In this document: in pieces, positions 1 to 5,489 of the stretch
Layout of the letters: each line of letters opens with the position of its first letter
How positions within the stretch are numbered: the first letter of the stretch is position 1
NCBI GenBank assembly: GCA_019420085.1
Contig: JAHZHV010000128.1
Span: forward strand, 1 to 10,059
DNA from: Christensenella sp.
Lineage (GTDB): Bacteria; Bacillota; Clostridia; Christensenellales; Maliibacteriaceae
Reading direction: 5' to 3'
Length of the DNA: 10,059 bases
The notes under the pieces: generated by a model
What the model was told of the DNA's origin: nothing
Databases searched by the model: none
What the model saw: the letters and a program-made list of their open reading frames with translations, nothing else
Position numbers and translations under genes: made by a program

Positions 1-5
1 TGCAT
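1..5 (-). CDS. Start of the next phage gene, probably major capsid protein (cut by window edge)
   Basis: Only the ATG (bases 5-3) and two bases of codon 2 (CA, so His or Gln) are inside the window. A perfect AAGGAGG lies 5 bases upstream on the minus strand, so a real translation start is very likely. The identity is inferred from order alone: after terminase, portal, protease and scaffold, the next gene in tailed phages is normally the major capsid protein. Nothing of the protein itself can be read. Confidence 0.55.
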
Positions 6-10
6 GGTTT

Positions 11-17
11 CCTCCTT
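11..17 (-). promoter_or_regulatory. Ribosome binding site AAGGAGG for the gene starting at base 5
   Basis: Reading the minus strand, AAGGAGG is followed by AAACC and then ATG. It is a full match to the anti-Shine-Dalgarno sequence and is the best site among the phage genes here, as expected for a highly expressed capsid gene. Confidence 0.75.
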
Positions 18-62
18 GCGTTGTGGTTTGCATGTGGAATTGGGGAAAAGGGGTGGGAAACG

Positions 63-707
63 TTAAAAGGTGACGCGCTCGCCGCGCAGTACGCGGCGGG
101 AGATTTCCTCGCGCTGCCTGCGGCTCATGGCGGCGGGGTCCGGGCGCGTGACGATGGCGGGCGAGGCGCCGCTTTCCTCCGGACGGCTGCGGCGCGCGGC
201 CATGGCGTGGTAGGCGGCCTGACGCGCGGCATGCGTGCTTTGTTCCACGGCCAGGCGAAGCAGCTCGTCCCGGTGCAGCGTCTCGTACGTCTCGCGCACG
301 CTCAGCCCTGCGTCAATCAGGCGCAGGAAGCGCGGGTTCTCCATTTCCCGATGCAGGTCAAACTGCGGATAGATCTGCGCCGTTTGCGCGATGGAGCGGG
401 CAAGCGACGCGGCGCGCGCGGCAAAGCGCGCCTGCTGCTCTTTGGCAAGGTCGCTTTGCGCCTCGTCCTGCCCGGCGCCGGTTTCGGGCGCGTCGGTTTC
501 GGGCGTGCCGGTTTCCGGGGCATCGGTTTCGGGCGCATCGGATGGCTGCGCATCCGTCGTTTGCGCATCGGGCGTTTGTACGCGCGGCGTTGGCGCGCCG
601 GCTGTCTCGCCCCGCCCGGGGGTCTGGCCCTGCGCCGCCGCATCACCTCCCTGCCCGCCGCCGGCGCCCTCGCCAAAGAGGAAAAGATTGACTTTCTGCT
701 GCGTCAT
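63..707 (-). CDS. Phage scaffold-like protein with a Prp-type N-terminal motif
   Basis: This 214-residue protein sits between the protease and the presumed capsid gene, the usual place of a head scaffolding protein. It begins with a short hydrophobic motif, KVNLFLFG (residues 5-12), that resembles the LNLQ(F/L)FA site cleaved by Prp proteases. Residues 13-80 are a low-complexity linker rich in Gly, Ala, Thr, Pro and Asp with APET/TPET repeats. Residues 85-175 look helical and contain a FDLHREMENPRFLRLIDAG stretch. The C-terminus (about 194-214) is basic, ending in RRVLRGERVTF; basic C-terminal helices are where known scaffolds bind the capsid protein. The ATG has AGGGAGG 10 bases upstream. 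Scaffold function comes from position, composition and the two end motifs, not from a recognised catalytic domain. It could instead be another minor head protein. Confidence 0.7.
   Translation of the reverse strand: MTQQKVNLFLFGEGAGGGQGGDAAAQGQTPGRGETAGAPTPRVQTPDAQTTDAQPSDAPETDAPETGTPETDAPETGAGQDEAQSDLAKEQQARFAARAASLARSIAQTAQIYPQFDLHREMENPRFLRLIDAGLSVRETYETLHRDELLRLAVEQSTHAARQAAYHAMAARRSRPEESGASPAIVTRPDPAAMSRRQREEISRRVLRGERVTF
477..536 (-). repeat. Short in-frame tandem repeats in the scaffold linker
   Basis: Four imperfect 15-base units encode DAPET, DAPET, GTPET and DAPET (scaffold residues 57-76), visible on the plus strand as repeated CGGTTTC(G/C)GG. They extend an acidic, Pro/Thr-rich flexible linker. 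Such repeats can change in number by slippage without breaking the frame. Confidence 0.7.
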
Positions 708-752
708 GTGGTGTTTGCCTCCCTGCTTTGTCCATTGTTTGTTTGCAGCGCG

Positions 753-1037
753 TCAGCCTTCGACGCGCACGTTGTCCGGATATTCGTCGGCCAGCAGGCG
801 AAGCCCCTCGCACAGGGCGTCGAAGCCGCCGAACAGATAGTCGTTTTCTTCGATGGGGAATTCCACGCGCATGTAGCCGTCCTCCTCAAAGCCCGCGCCG
901 CCGCTTTCCTCGGCAAAGGCGCGCAGCGCATACATCAGCATGCTGCACGCGGCGCAGACCACGTCCGGCTTTCCGGCGGCCGCATGGCCGCGCGCGGTGA
1001 CGCTCATGCCGCCCTTGTCAATGATAATATTCGTCAT
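753..1037 (-). CDS. Prp-like cysteine protease (phage-encoded ribosomal-processing protease homologue)
   Basis: This 94-residue protein matches the Prp (YsxB) family over its whole length. It has the GHA motif with His18, then the DVVCAACS motif with Cys28, and the closing family signature GLRLLADEYPDNVRV (residues 78-92). His and Cys form the catalytic dyad in Staphylococcus aureus Prp, which trims the N-terminus of ribosomal protein L27 and also processes phage 80alpha head proteins. The loop between His and Cys here is 10 residues, about two shorter than the 12 I recall for the staphylococcal enzyme. The ATG shares bases with the portal stop codon (ATGA overlap), so translation is probably coupled to the portal. 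Placement between portal and scaffold points to cleavage of scaffold and/or capsid protein during head maturation rather than of L27. The family call is strong; the substrate is inferred. Confidence 0.85.
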   Translation of the reverse strand: MTNIIIDKGGMSVTARGHAAAGKPDVVCAACSMLMYALRAFAEESGGAGFEEDGYMRVEFPIEENDYLFGGFDALCEGLRLLADEYPDNVRVEG

Positions 1038-2740
1038 ACGCTGCTGCCCTGTGCGCTTCGCACGCGCGTTTCGGTGTCGGGGCTGTGGACATAGCCCTGT
1101 GCGCCGGGGATGGAAGCGGTCTGGACGGCCGCTGCCGCGGCGGCCTGCAGCGCCTGCGCCGCGGCGTTTTCGCGAATGCGGCGCATGACCTCGTCGCGCC
1201 CCTCAAAGTCCATCATCGAAAGGCACGAAAGCGCTTCGTTGGCACGGTTTGGATCAAACAGCCCGAGACGGAAGAACTCACAGGCCAGCTCGTTTTGGCT
1301 GACGCGGGAGAAGGGATTGGCGCGCGCGGCGCTGATGCGGATGTCGAACACGGGCACGCGCCGCCAGGTATCCTGCCCGAAGGCGCCGCCCTGTATGGTG
1401 GGGCGGATGCCGCTGTTGTCAAAGGGCACGAACTGTTCGCCCGCGCCGCCGCTGATGCGGAATACGCGCGGCTCGTCGTAGAACTGGCGGATGAGCTCGA
1501 CGATCAGCAGGCAGATGCGCGAGAAGGCGCGGTAGCCGCCCTGGATCATGTCGCGCGACAGCTTGCTGCCCGCCTCCTGCAGCGCGGCGATGGCGCTTGC
1601 CGCGGTCACGCCGCCGGAGGTGCCGCCCTGGGAAAAATCGCGGTTGCCGGAGATTTCCTTGATCTCGGCAATCTTGTTGTTTAAAAGCGCCACATAGATT
1701 TCATCCAGCGGGCGCGTCTCGATTTCACGGATGGAATCCTCGCCCAGGTTGGAACCCATGACGTGGACAAAGTCGCGCGTAAAGTCGGCGAACTCCTCTT
1801 CGTTGACGCTGCCGTCGGCGCGGATGAAGAAGCGCTTGCGGCTTGCCATCAGCGCGTTTTTCAGCATCGCGGCGTTCATCCGGTCGACGTACGTCTGCGC
1901 CTCGCGCATGACGTCCACAAGCCCGAAGCCCGCCACGGAGCCGCAGATGGGGTACATCACGTCCATGACGAAGGGATACTGCCCGTGATCGTAGAAGCCG
2001 CGCGTCTTTAATGCCGGCTCGTTTTCACTGGCGTACAGCGGCTGTCCCGCGCAGAATTTGCAGTAGTGCAGCACGCCGTCCTTTTTGTAGTACCAGTCCA
2101 CGACCGCGGCCTTGCCGGAGGTGTCGATCGAGTCGTCGTACAGATAGCGCGTAATCTCCACGCTCGGCGTGCCGAGCCTGTCGCGCAGCACCGGATAGCG
2201 CTGCATCAGAAGATCGCGGTCGACCAGCTCCACGGCAAAGACGTTGCGGCTTTTTTGCAGGTCCGTCACCCCCGGCTCCCAGAACAGGTTCAAAAGGTCG
2301 ATCTGCCGCACGACGACGTCGCCGCCTTCGGGCTCGTTGGACCAGAACACGCCGTAGCAGGACGCGCCGTGCTTGAGCTTGTACCACCAGCTGTCAGAGT
2401 ACACGTCGCGGAAATTGCAGCGCTCCAAAATGGCGGGGATGACGCTGGACAAAAGCTTTGCGTCCTGCACGTCGCCCTGCTCGCGCGGCAGGATCACCGG
2501 CTCGGGGTAGTTGTCCATCGCGTCGGCATGCTTGTTGGCAATCGCATTAAACAGCCAGCCGCCCGCGTTTGACGGCTCGGTTGCGCTGCGGGAGACGTCG
2601 TGGTGCATGCGAAACCACTGTTCGTTGTCCACAATGCGGTGTTCCAGCGCGCTTTTGCCGCGCTTATATTCTTTCAAAAGCGTCTCGGCCTCGCGCACGC
2701 GCGCGCAGTCCACGCGCGTCTTCTCCTTTTTGTCTGACAC
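1034..2740 (-). CDS. Phage portal protein, P22-like
   Basis: The 568-residue product resembles P22-type portal proteins, which form the dodecameric ring at one capsid vertex through which DNA is packaged and ejected. Family-like features are the N-terminal helical region ending in WLFNAIANKHADAMDNYPEP (residues 62-81), the hydrophobic core with WWYKLKHGASCYGVFW (118-133), a GFGLVDVMREAQTYVDRMNAA segment (271-291), and the tunnel-loop-like DFSQGGTSGGVTAASAIAALQEAGSK (368-393) followed by long helices. The C-terminal end is an Ala/Gln-rich helix with a polar tail. It starts at GTG, because an in-frame TAA lies 9-11 bases upstream. AGGAGG is present but 14 bases from the GTG, which is longer than usual. 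The stop overlaps the start of the protease gene. Confidence 0.9.
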   Translation of the reverse strand: MSDKKEKTRVDCARVREAETLLKEYKRGKSALEHRIVDNEQWFRMHHDVSRSATEPSNAGGWLFNAIANKHADAMDNYPEPVILPREQGDVQDAKLLSSVIPAILERCNFRDVYSDSWWYKLKHGASCYGVFWSNEPEGGDVVVRQIDLLNLFWEPGVTDLQKSRNVFAVELVDRDLLMQRYPVLRDRLGTPSVEITRYLYDDSIDTSGKAAVVDWYYKKDGVLHYCKFCAGQPLYASENEPALKTRGFYDHGQYPFVMDVMYPICGSVAGFGLVDVMREAQTYVDRMNAAMLKNALMASRKRFFIRADGSVNEEEFADFTRDFVHVMGSNLGEDSIREIETRPLDEIYVALLNNKIAEIKEISGNRDFSQGGTSGGVTAASAIAALQEAGSKLSRDMIQGGYRAFSRICLLIVELIRQFYDEPRVFRISGGAGEQFVPFDNSGIRPTIQGGAFGQDTWRRVPVFDIRISAARANPFSRVSQNELACEFFRLGLFDPNRANEALSCLSMMDFEGRDEVMRRIRENAAAQALQAAAAAAVQTASIPGAQGYVHSPDTETRVRSAQGSSV

Positions 2741-2770
2741 TTGTTGTCTTTAAACCTCCTTGCTTTTGCG

Positions 2771-4204
2771 TTAAAAGCCTTTTTTTCTCCTTCGGCGCGG
2801 CAGAAGATCCAGCGGATCGTCGCGCAGCGGGGGCGGCGCGGCGCTTTGGCGCTGCACCGGCGTGATGGGCGATTCCATCAGCACGTAGCGGATCATGTCG
2901 TAGAGGTGATCTTCGCCGTCGGTGTCGACGTCCTCGACGTGCTGGGCGTCGTATGTCAGCGACGGCAGCGTGCGCCGCGTGTTGCGGCAGGTGGTAAACA
3001 CCTGAAAGCGCGGAATGCCGCGCGCGTCCTCCTCCAGGCGGTAGTGCAGCTGCATCTTGCCGGCGATGCGCGTGTTGTCGGCAGCAGAGAACGTCACAAA
3101 GTTCGGCGCGGCGGCCATCATCGCGGCGATCGATTCCCCGCGCGACTCGTCGAAGATCGACGGGTCCGCGACGCTTAAAATCGGGCGGCCGCGCAGGTTC
3201 TCGTCCTCCTGCTCGATGCGCCGGATCTCGGCGGCAATCTGCACCGGGTGCATTTTCACGCCCGTATTGGGCGCGCCGGTGCTGCCGTAGAGCTCGCGGA
3301 TCATGAGGATGCGCCCGTGTTCGTCGGCCGCGAACCAGCCCACCGCAAAGGGCCGCGCATAGCCAAAGTCGAATCCGCGCCAGATGCGCCACGACGGCGG
3401 GATGGCAAACGGCTCGATCACATGCGTATGACGCGCGTCGGCATAGTGCGCCGGATCGTCGCGCCAGGATGAGAAGACCTGTCCGGAAAAGCTGTCCCAG
3501 GACCCGTACAGCAGCGCCTGCCGCTCGGCTTCCGGCAAAAGCGCCAGATTCGCCGCGTACTGCGGGGAATCGGCAAGCAATATCGCATTATCAAAGACGC
3601 TGGCCGGAATGAAAATGCGGCTGCGCGTCACTTCGTGCCGCCTGCCCGAAAGATCGGTGTAGGACGCCTTCTCGTCAATCGGCGTCATCGGCGGCGCGGC
3701 GGTGACGAACCGCTCCTTGACCCAGGCATGTCCCACGCCGCCCGGATTCGTCGCCGCGCGCATGTACACGCGCGTACCCGGTCCGCTTGGGCGGTTGCGG
3801 GAAAACATGTAGGAATATTCCTCAAAGGTAAAGTGCGTCAGTTCGTCAAAGCAGATTAAGTCGTAGCGCTGCCCCTGATAGTTCGTGCGGTCCTGCGGAT
3901 GGTGCATCGAGCCGAACGTGATTTTCGCCCCGGAGGCAAAGCGCCACTGCCGCTGCACGGCGTTGTACGTGGCGATGCCAAGCGGGCCGTAGAGCGCGTG
4001 CGACCGGTCGATCAGTTCCGCAAGCTGCGGCACCGTCTTTCGAAGCAGCAGCGCACGGTAGTGCGGAATGTGGATTTGCCGCAGCGCCTCGATTAAAAGC
4101 GCGTCGCTCTTGCCGCCGCCGGCCGCGCCGCCGTAGAGCGCTTCGTATTCCGTACGCGATAAAAACAGCGCCTGCTTTTTCTGCGGCGTCCAGATGGCGT
4201 TCAA
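2771..4204 (-). CDS. terL: Phage terminase large subunit (DNA packaging ATPase and nuclease)
   Basis: The packaging motor: an N-terminal ATPase pumps DNA into the prohead and a C-terminal RNase H-like nuclease cuts it. Numbering from the TTG at 4204 (477 residues): Walker A YGGAAGGGKS (24-33), Walker B YDLICFDE (114-121), coupling motif AATNPGG (150-156), and nuclease acidic residues in GFDFGY (Asp279), VADPS (Asp347) and DHLYD (about 432-436). The start is uncertain. The open frame runs up to an ATG at 4330, but this would overlap the upstream gene by 92 bases, encodes an odd Arg-rich leader and has no ribosome binding site. The TTG gives the normal 25-30 residues before Walker A and is chosen for that reason, although the best AGGAGG is 25 bases away; a weaker AAAAGG lies 14 bases away. 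A 30-base gap separates it from the portal. Confidence 0.93.
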   Translation of the reverse strand: MNAIWTPQKKQALFLSRTEYEALYGGAAGGGKSDALLIEALRQIHIPHYRALLLRKTVPQLAELIDRSHALYGPLGIATYNAVQRQWRFASGAKITFGSMHHPQDRTNYQGQRYDLICFDELTHFTFEEYSYMFSRNRPSGPGTRVYMRAATNPGGVGHAWVKERFVTAAPPMTPIDEKASYTDLSGRRHEVTRSRIFIPASVFDNAILLADSPQYAANLALLPEAERQALLYGSWDSFSGQVFSSWRDDPAHYADARHTHVIEPFAIPPSWRIWRGFDFGYARPFAVGWFAADEHGRILMIRELYGSTGAPNTGVKMHPVQIAAEIRRIEQEDENLRGRPILSVADPSIFDESRGESIAAMMAAAPNFVTFSAADNTRIAGKMQLHYRLEEDARGIPRFQVFTTCRNTRRTLPSLTYDAQHVEDVDTDGEDHLYDMIRYVLMESPITPVQRQSAAPPPLRDDPLDLLPRRRRKKGF

Positions 4205-4229
4205 ATGTGGTTGCGTCGCCTTTTTCGCA

Positions 4230-4238
4230 CCTCCTCTT
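4230..4238 (-). promoter_or_regulatory. Ribosome binding site AAGAGGAGG before terL
   Basis: This strong site begins directly after the TAG of the upstream gene (4241-4239). No in-frame ATG, GTG or TTG follows at normal distance; the first in-frame candidate is the TTG at 4204. A GTG at 4230-4228 follows at once but is in another frame and runs only ten codons to a TGA. The site therefore signals that terL begins after 4239 but does not fix the exact start. Confidence 0.6.
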
Positions 4239-4547
4239 CTAATCGGAAGATTCTTCGTCCAAAAACGCGGCGGCGGGCAATATGACGACCGGCTGCGCCG
4301 CCTGCGCCGCTTCCTGCGGCGGCTGCGCATCGCAGATGGCGCGCGTCAGCTCATGATAGGCGGCGATGAATTCGCGCAGGCGTTTGACGTCCACGCGCGC
4401 GTCGGATTCGTTGATAAAGTTGCGCGAAAACGCCTGCCACGATCCGCCGGTGCGCTGCATGTGACGCAGAAGCCTGACGCCCAGCGCGTCAAGCCGCACA
4501 CTGCCCGCATCCGGCATCCGCACTGGTTCGCTTTCCCGTCGCCGCAT
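4239..4547 (-). CDS. Small phage protein in the small-terminase position
   Basis: This 102-residue protein is the first gene of the minus-strand phage operon and lies just before terL, where the small terminase (DNA recognition subunit) is normally found. It has a basic N-terminus (MRRRESEPVR), a central predicted helical region (about 17-72, including VDVKRLREFIAAYHELTRAI) and an Ala/Gln/Pro-rich tail ending in LDEESSD. I do not see the usual helix-turn-helix of classical small terminases, so the assignment rests on position and size only. The ATG has GGAGGT at 8 bases spacing. Its stop is followed immediately by the terL ribosome binding site. It could instead be an unrelated small packaging accessory. 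Confidence 0.7.
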   Translation of the reverse strand: MRRRESEPVRMPDAGSVRLDALGVRLLRHMQRTGGSWQAFSRNFINESDARVDVKRLREFIAAYHELTRAICDAQPPQEAAQAAQPVVILPAAAFLDEESSD

Positions 4548-4567
4548 TCAGATTTACCTCCGATAGA

Positions 4568-4586
4568 ATATTACAATTTGTAATAT
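4568..4586. promoter_or_regulatory. 19-bp perfect palindrome, probable operator for the phage operon
   Basis: Two exact 9-base arms, ATATTACAA and TTGTAATAT, flank one central T. The palindrome overlaps the -10 box and start site of the inferred minus-strand promoter and ends 7 bases before the ribosome binding site of the first phage gene. A single extra half-site ATATTAC occurs at 4631-4637. A dimeric helix-turn-helix repressor bound here would block the phage operon. The binding protein is inferred to be the adjacent regulator. Confidence 0.6.
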
Positions 4587-4610
4587 ACGCATGTTGTCAC
4601 CCACGGTTAA
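4582..4610 (-). promoter_or_regulatory. Likely sigma-A promoter for the phage packaging operon
   Basis: On the minus strand, TTAACC (4610-4605) is followed by a 17-base spacer and TATATT (4587-4582), matching 4 and 5 of 6 consensus positions. Transcription would begin near 4575, inside the 19-bp palindrome, leaving about 28 bases of leader before the ATG at 4547. Confidence 0.45.
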
Positions 4611-4627
4611 ATTTGCGCGAAAAACAT

Positions 4628-4674
4628 GATATATTACGATATCTACGCTATCATTGACATGCATGATCGTCAAT
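4628..4674. promoter_or_regulatory. Two further inverted repeats in the divergent control region
   Basis: The first repeat has arms GATAT and ATATC around 6 bases (4628-4643) and includes the ATATTAC half-site. The second has arms ATTGAC and GTCAAT around 10 bases (4653-4674), with ATGCAT in its centre. They are shorter than the flanking palindromes and could be secondary operators or chance in this AT-rich stretch. The second contains TTGAC on both strands, but I find no -10 box at a proper distance on either side. Confidence 0.35.
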
Positions 4675-4688
4675 CCTGCCAGGGTTTC

Positions 4689-4723
4689 ATTCCAAATTAT
4701 TTATATTGAAAATTATTTGGAAT
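4689..4723. promoter_or_regulatory. 35-bp near-perfect palindrome, probable regulator operator
   Basis: Arms of 14 bases (4689-4702 and 4710-4723) match at 13 positions around a 7-base centre; the outer 9 bases, ATTCCAAAT and ATTTGGAAT, are exact. It covers the candidate -35 box of the plus-strand regulator promoter and ends 43 bases before its ATG. This is the expected layout for autorepression. Its sequence differs from the 4568-4586 palindrome, so the two may bind different proteins or the same one with different affinity. Confidence 0.55.
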
Positions 4724-4732
4724 TGTGATAAA
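4706..4732 (+). promoter_or_regulatory. Possible promoter of the XRE/S24 regulator
   Basis: TTGAAA (4706-4711) is followed after 15 bases by GATAAA (4727-4732), preceded by TG plus one base as in extended -10 promoters. The spacer is short and the -10 is only 4 of 6, so this is tentative. It lies about 35 bases before the start codon and overlaps the 35-bp palindrome. Confidence 0.35.
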
Positions 4733-4766
4733 GTAAACCAAACAGGGGAAAAGGGAGGCACGGCGC

Positions 4767-5369
4767 ATGCACAATTTTGCGCAAAACCTTCGCGCGCTGC
4801 GCATGCGCTGCGCGCTGACGCAGGCCCAGCTTGCCGCGCGCACGGGCGTTTCGCAGTCGACGGTCGCGGCGTGGGAGTCCGGTATGCGGCGGCCGCCGCT
4901 TTGGCGCATGCAGGCGCTGGGCGACGCGCTGGGCGTGCCGGTGGGGCAGCTTTTTTCGGATGCGCCGGATGTGCGGGACGAGACGCTTGCCGTGGCCTGC
5001 GGCGCATCGATGGGGCGCGACGGACGGCTGCGCCTGCGCTATGAAGCGGCGCGTATGCCGCTGCCGGCGCAGTTTGCCGATCCGGCGCGGCCGCAGGATT
5101 ACATCCTGTTTTGCATCGGGGACGATGCGATGTATCCGCTTTTGATGCAGGGGGATACGCTGCTTTTGCAGCGCACGGCCGATTTCCGCGACGGGGATGT
5201 CGTGCTCGCGGGCTTTGGCAGGCGTGTGGCGCTGCGGCGCATCCGCCGCGAAAAAGACGGAACCTGCACGCTTTCCTGCGTCAATGCACAGTACGCGCCG
5301 CGGACGCTGCCCATGACGAAGGTACGGGTTTTTGCGCAGGCGATCGCTCTGTTTCGCACGCGCTTTTGA
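4767..5369 (+). CDS. XRE helix-turn-helix regulator with catalytically dead S24 (LexA/CI-like) domain
   Basis: A 200-residue transcription factor. Residues 4-64 form an HTH_3/XRE domain (LTQAQLAARTGVSQSTVAAWESGMRRP is typical of the recognition region). Residues about 112-195 form an S24-like domain: GDDAMYPLLMQGD (118-130) aligns with the canonical GxSMxPxxxxGD, and VALRRI (154-159) with the xVKRx motif. The catalytic Ser is Ala121 and the catalytic Lys is Arg157, so RecA-stimulated self-cleavage should not occur. The fold may instead serve dimerisation or be relieved by an antirepressor. The ATG has AAGGGAGG at 8 bases spacing. It is divergent from the phage operon across a palindrome-rich region, which suggests that it represses the phage genes. 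Whether it belongs to the prophage or the host is open, because integrase and early genes are absent. Confidence 0.88.
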   Translation: MHNFAQNLRALRMRCALTQAQLAARTGVSQSTVAAWESGMRRPPLWRMQALGDALGVPVGQLFSDAPDVRDETLAVACGASMGRDGRLRLRYEAARMPLPAQFADPARPQDYILFCIGDDAMYPLLMQGDTLLLQRTADFRDGDVVLAGFGRRVALRRIRREKDGTCTLSCVNAQYAPRTLPMTKVRVFAQAIALFRTRF

Positions 5370-5379
5370 AGGATGAGGC

Positions 5380-5409
5380 TGGACAAGGCGTGCATGCGGG
5401 GGGTATAAT
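5380..5409 (+). promoter_or_regulatory. Sigma-A promoter upstream of folT
   Basis: TGGACA (5380-5385) and a perfect TATAAT (5404-5409) are separated by 18 bases, beginning 10 bases after the regulator stop codon. It gives folT its own transcription, starting near 5416 with about 54 bases of leader, too short for a THF riboswitch. Confidence 0.7.
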
Positions 5410-5420
5410 AGGAGGCGAAT

Positions 5421-5489
5421 ATGCGCTGCGGCGTGCGTGCCGCGGCATTGGGTTGGGGAGGGATGAGCCATGCTTTACAGACTGCGTAA
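5421..5489 (+). CDS. Possible 22-residue leader peptide overlapping folT
   Basis: AGGAGG (5410-5416 region) lies 5 bases before an ATG that opens a 22-codon frame (MRCGVRAAALGWGGMSHALQTA) ending in TAA at 5487-5489, 20 bases inside folT in another frame. This could couple or tune folT translation. However, transcription from the TATAAT at 5404-5409 would start at about the end of this AGGAGG, so only read-through mRNA from the regulator would carry the site. It may be a chance frame. Confidence 0.25.
   Translation: MRCGVRAAALGWGGMSHALQTA

Noticed and set aside
4548..4766. LexA/SOS box in the phage control region
   Set aside because: I looked for a GAAC-N4-GTTC type sequence and found none; the palindromes present have other sequences.
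5370..5469. A THF (folate) riboswitch before folT
   Set aside because: The space after the promoter leaves only about 54 bases of leader and none of the conserved core is present.
4548..5470. Phage attachment site or tRNA marking the prophage end
   Set aside because: No tRNA gene and no second copy of a candidate core sequence is visible in the window, so a boundary cannot be placed.
4713..5471. A 252-codon minus-strand frame opposite the XRE/S24 regulator
   Set aside because: The plus frame has clear HTH and S24 motifs. The antisense frame has no recognisable domain and runs across the regulator promoter and operator.
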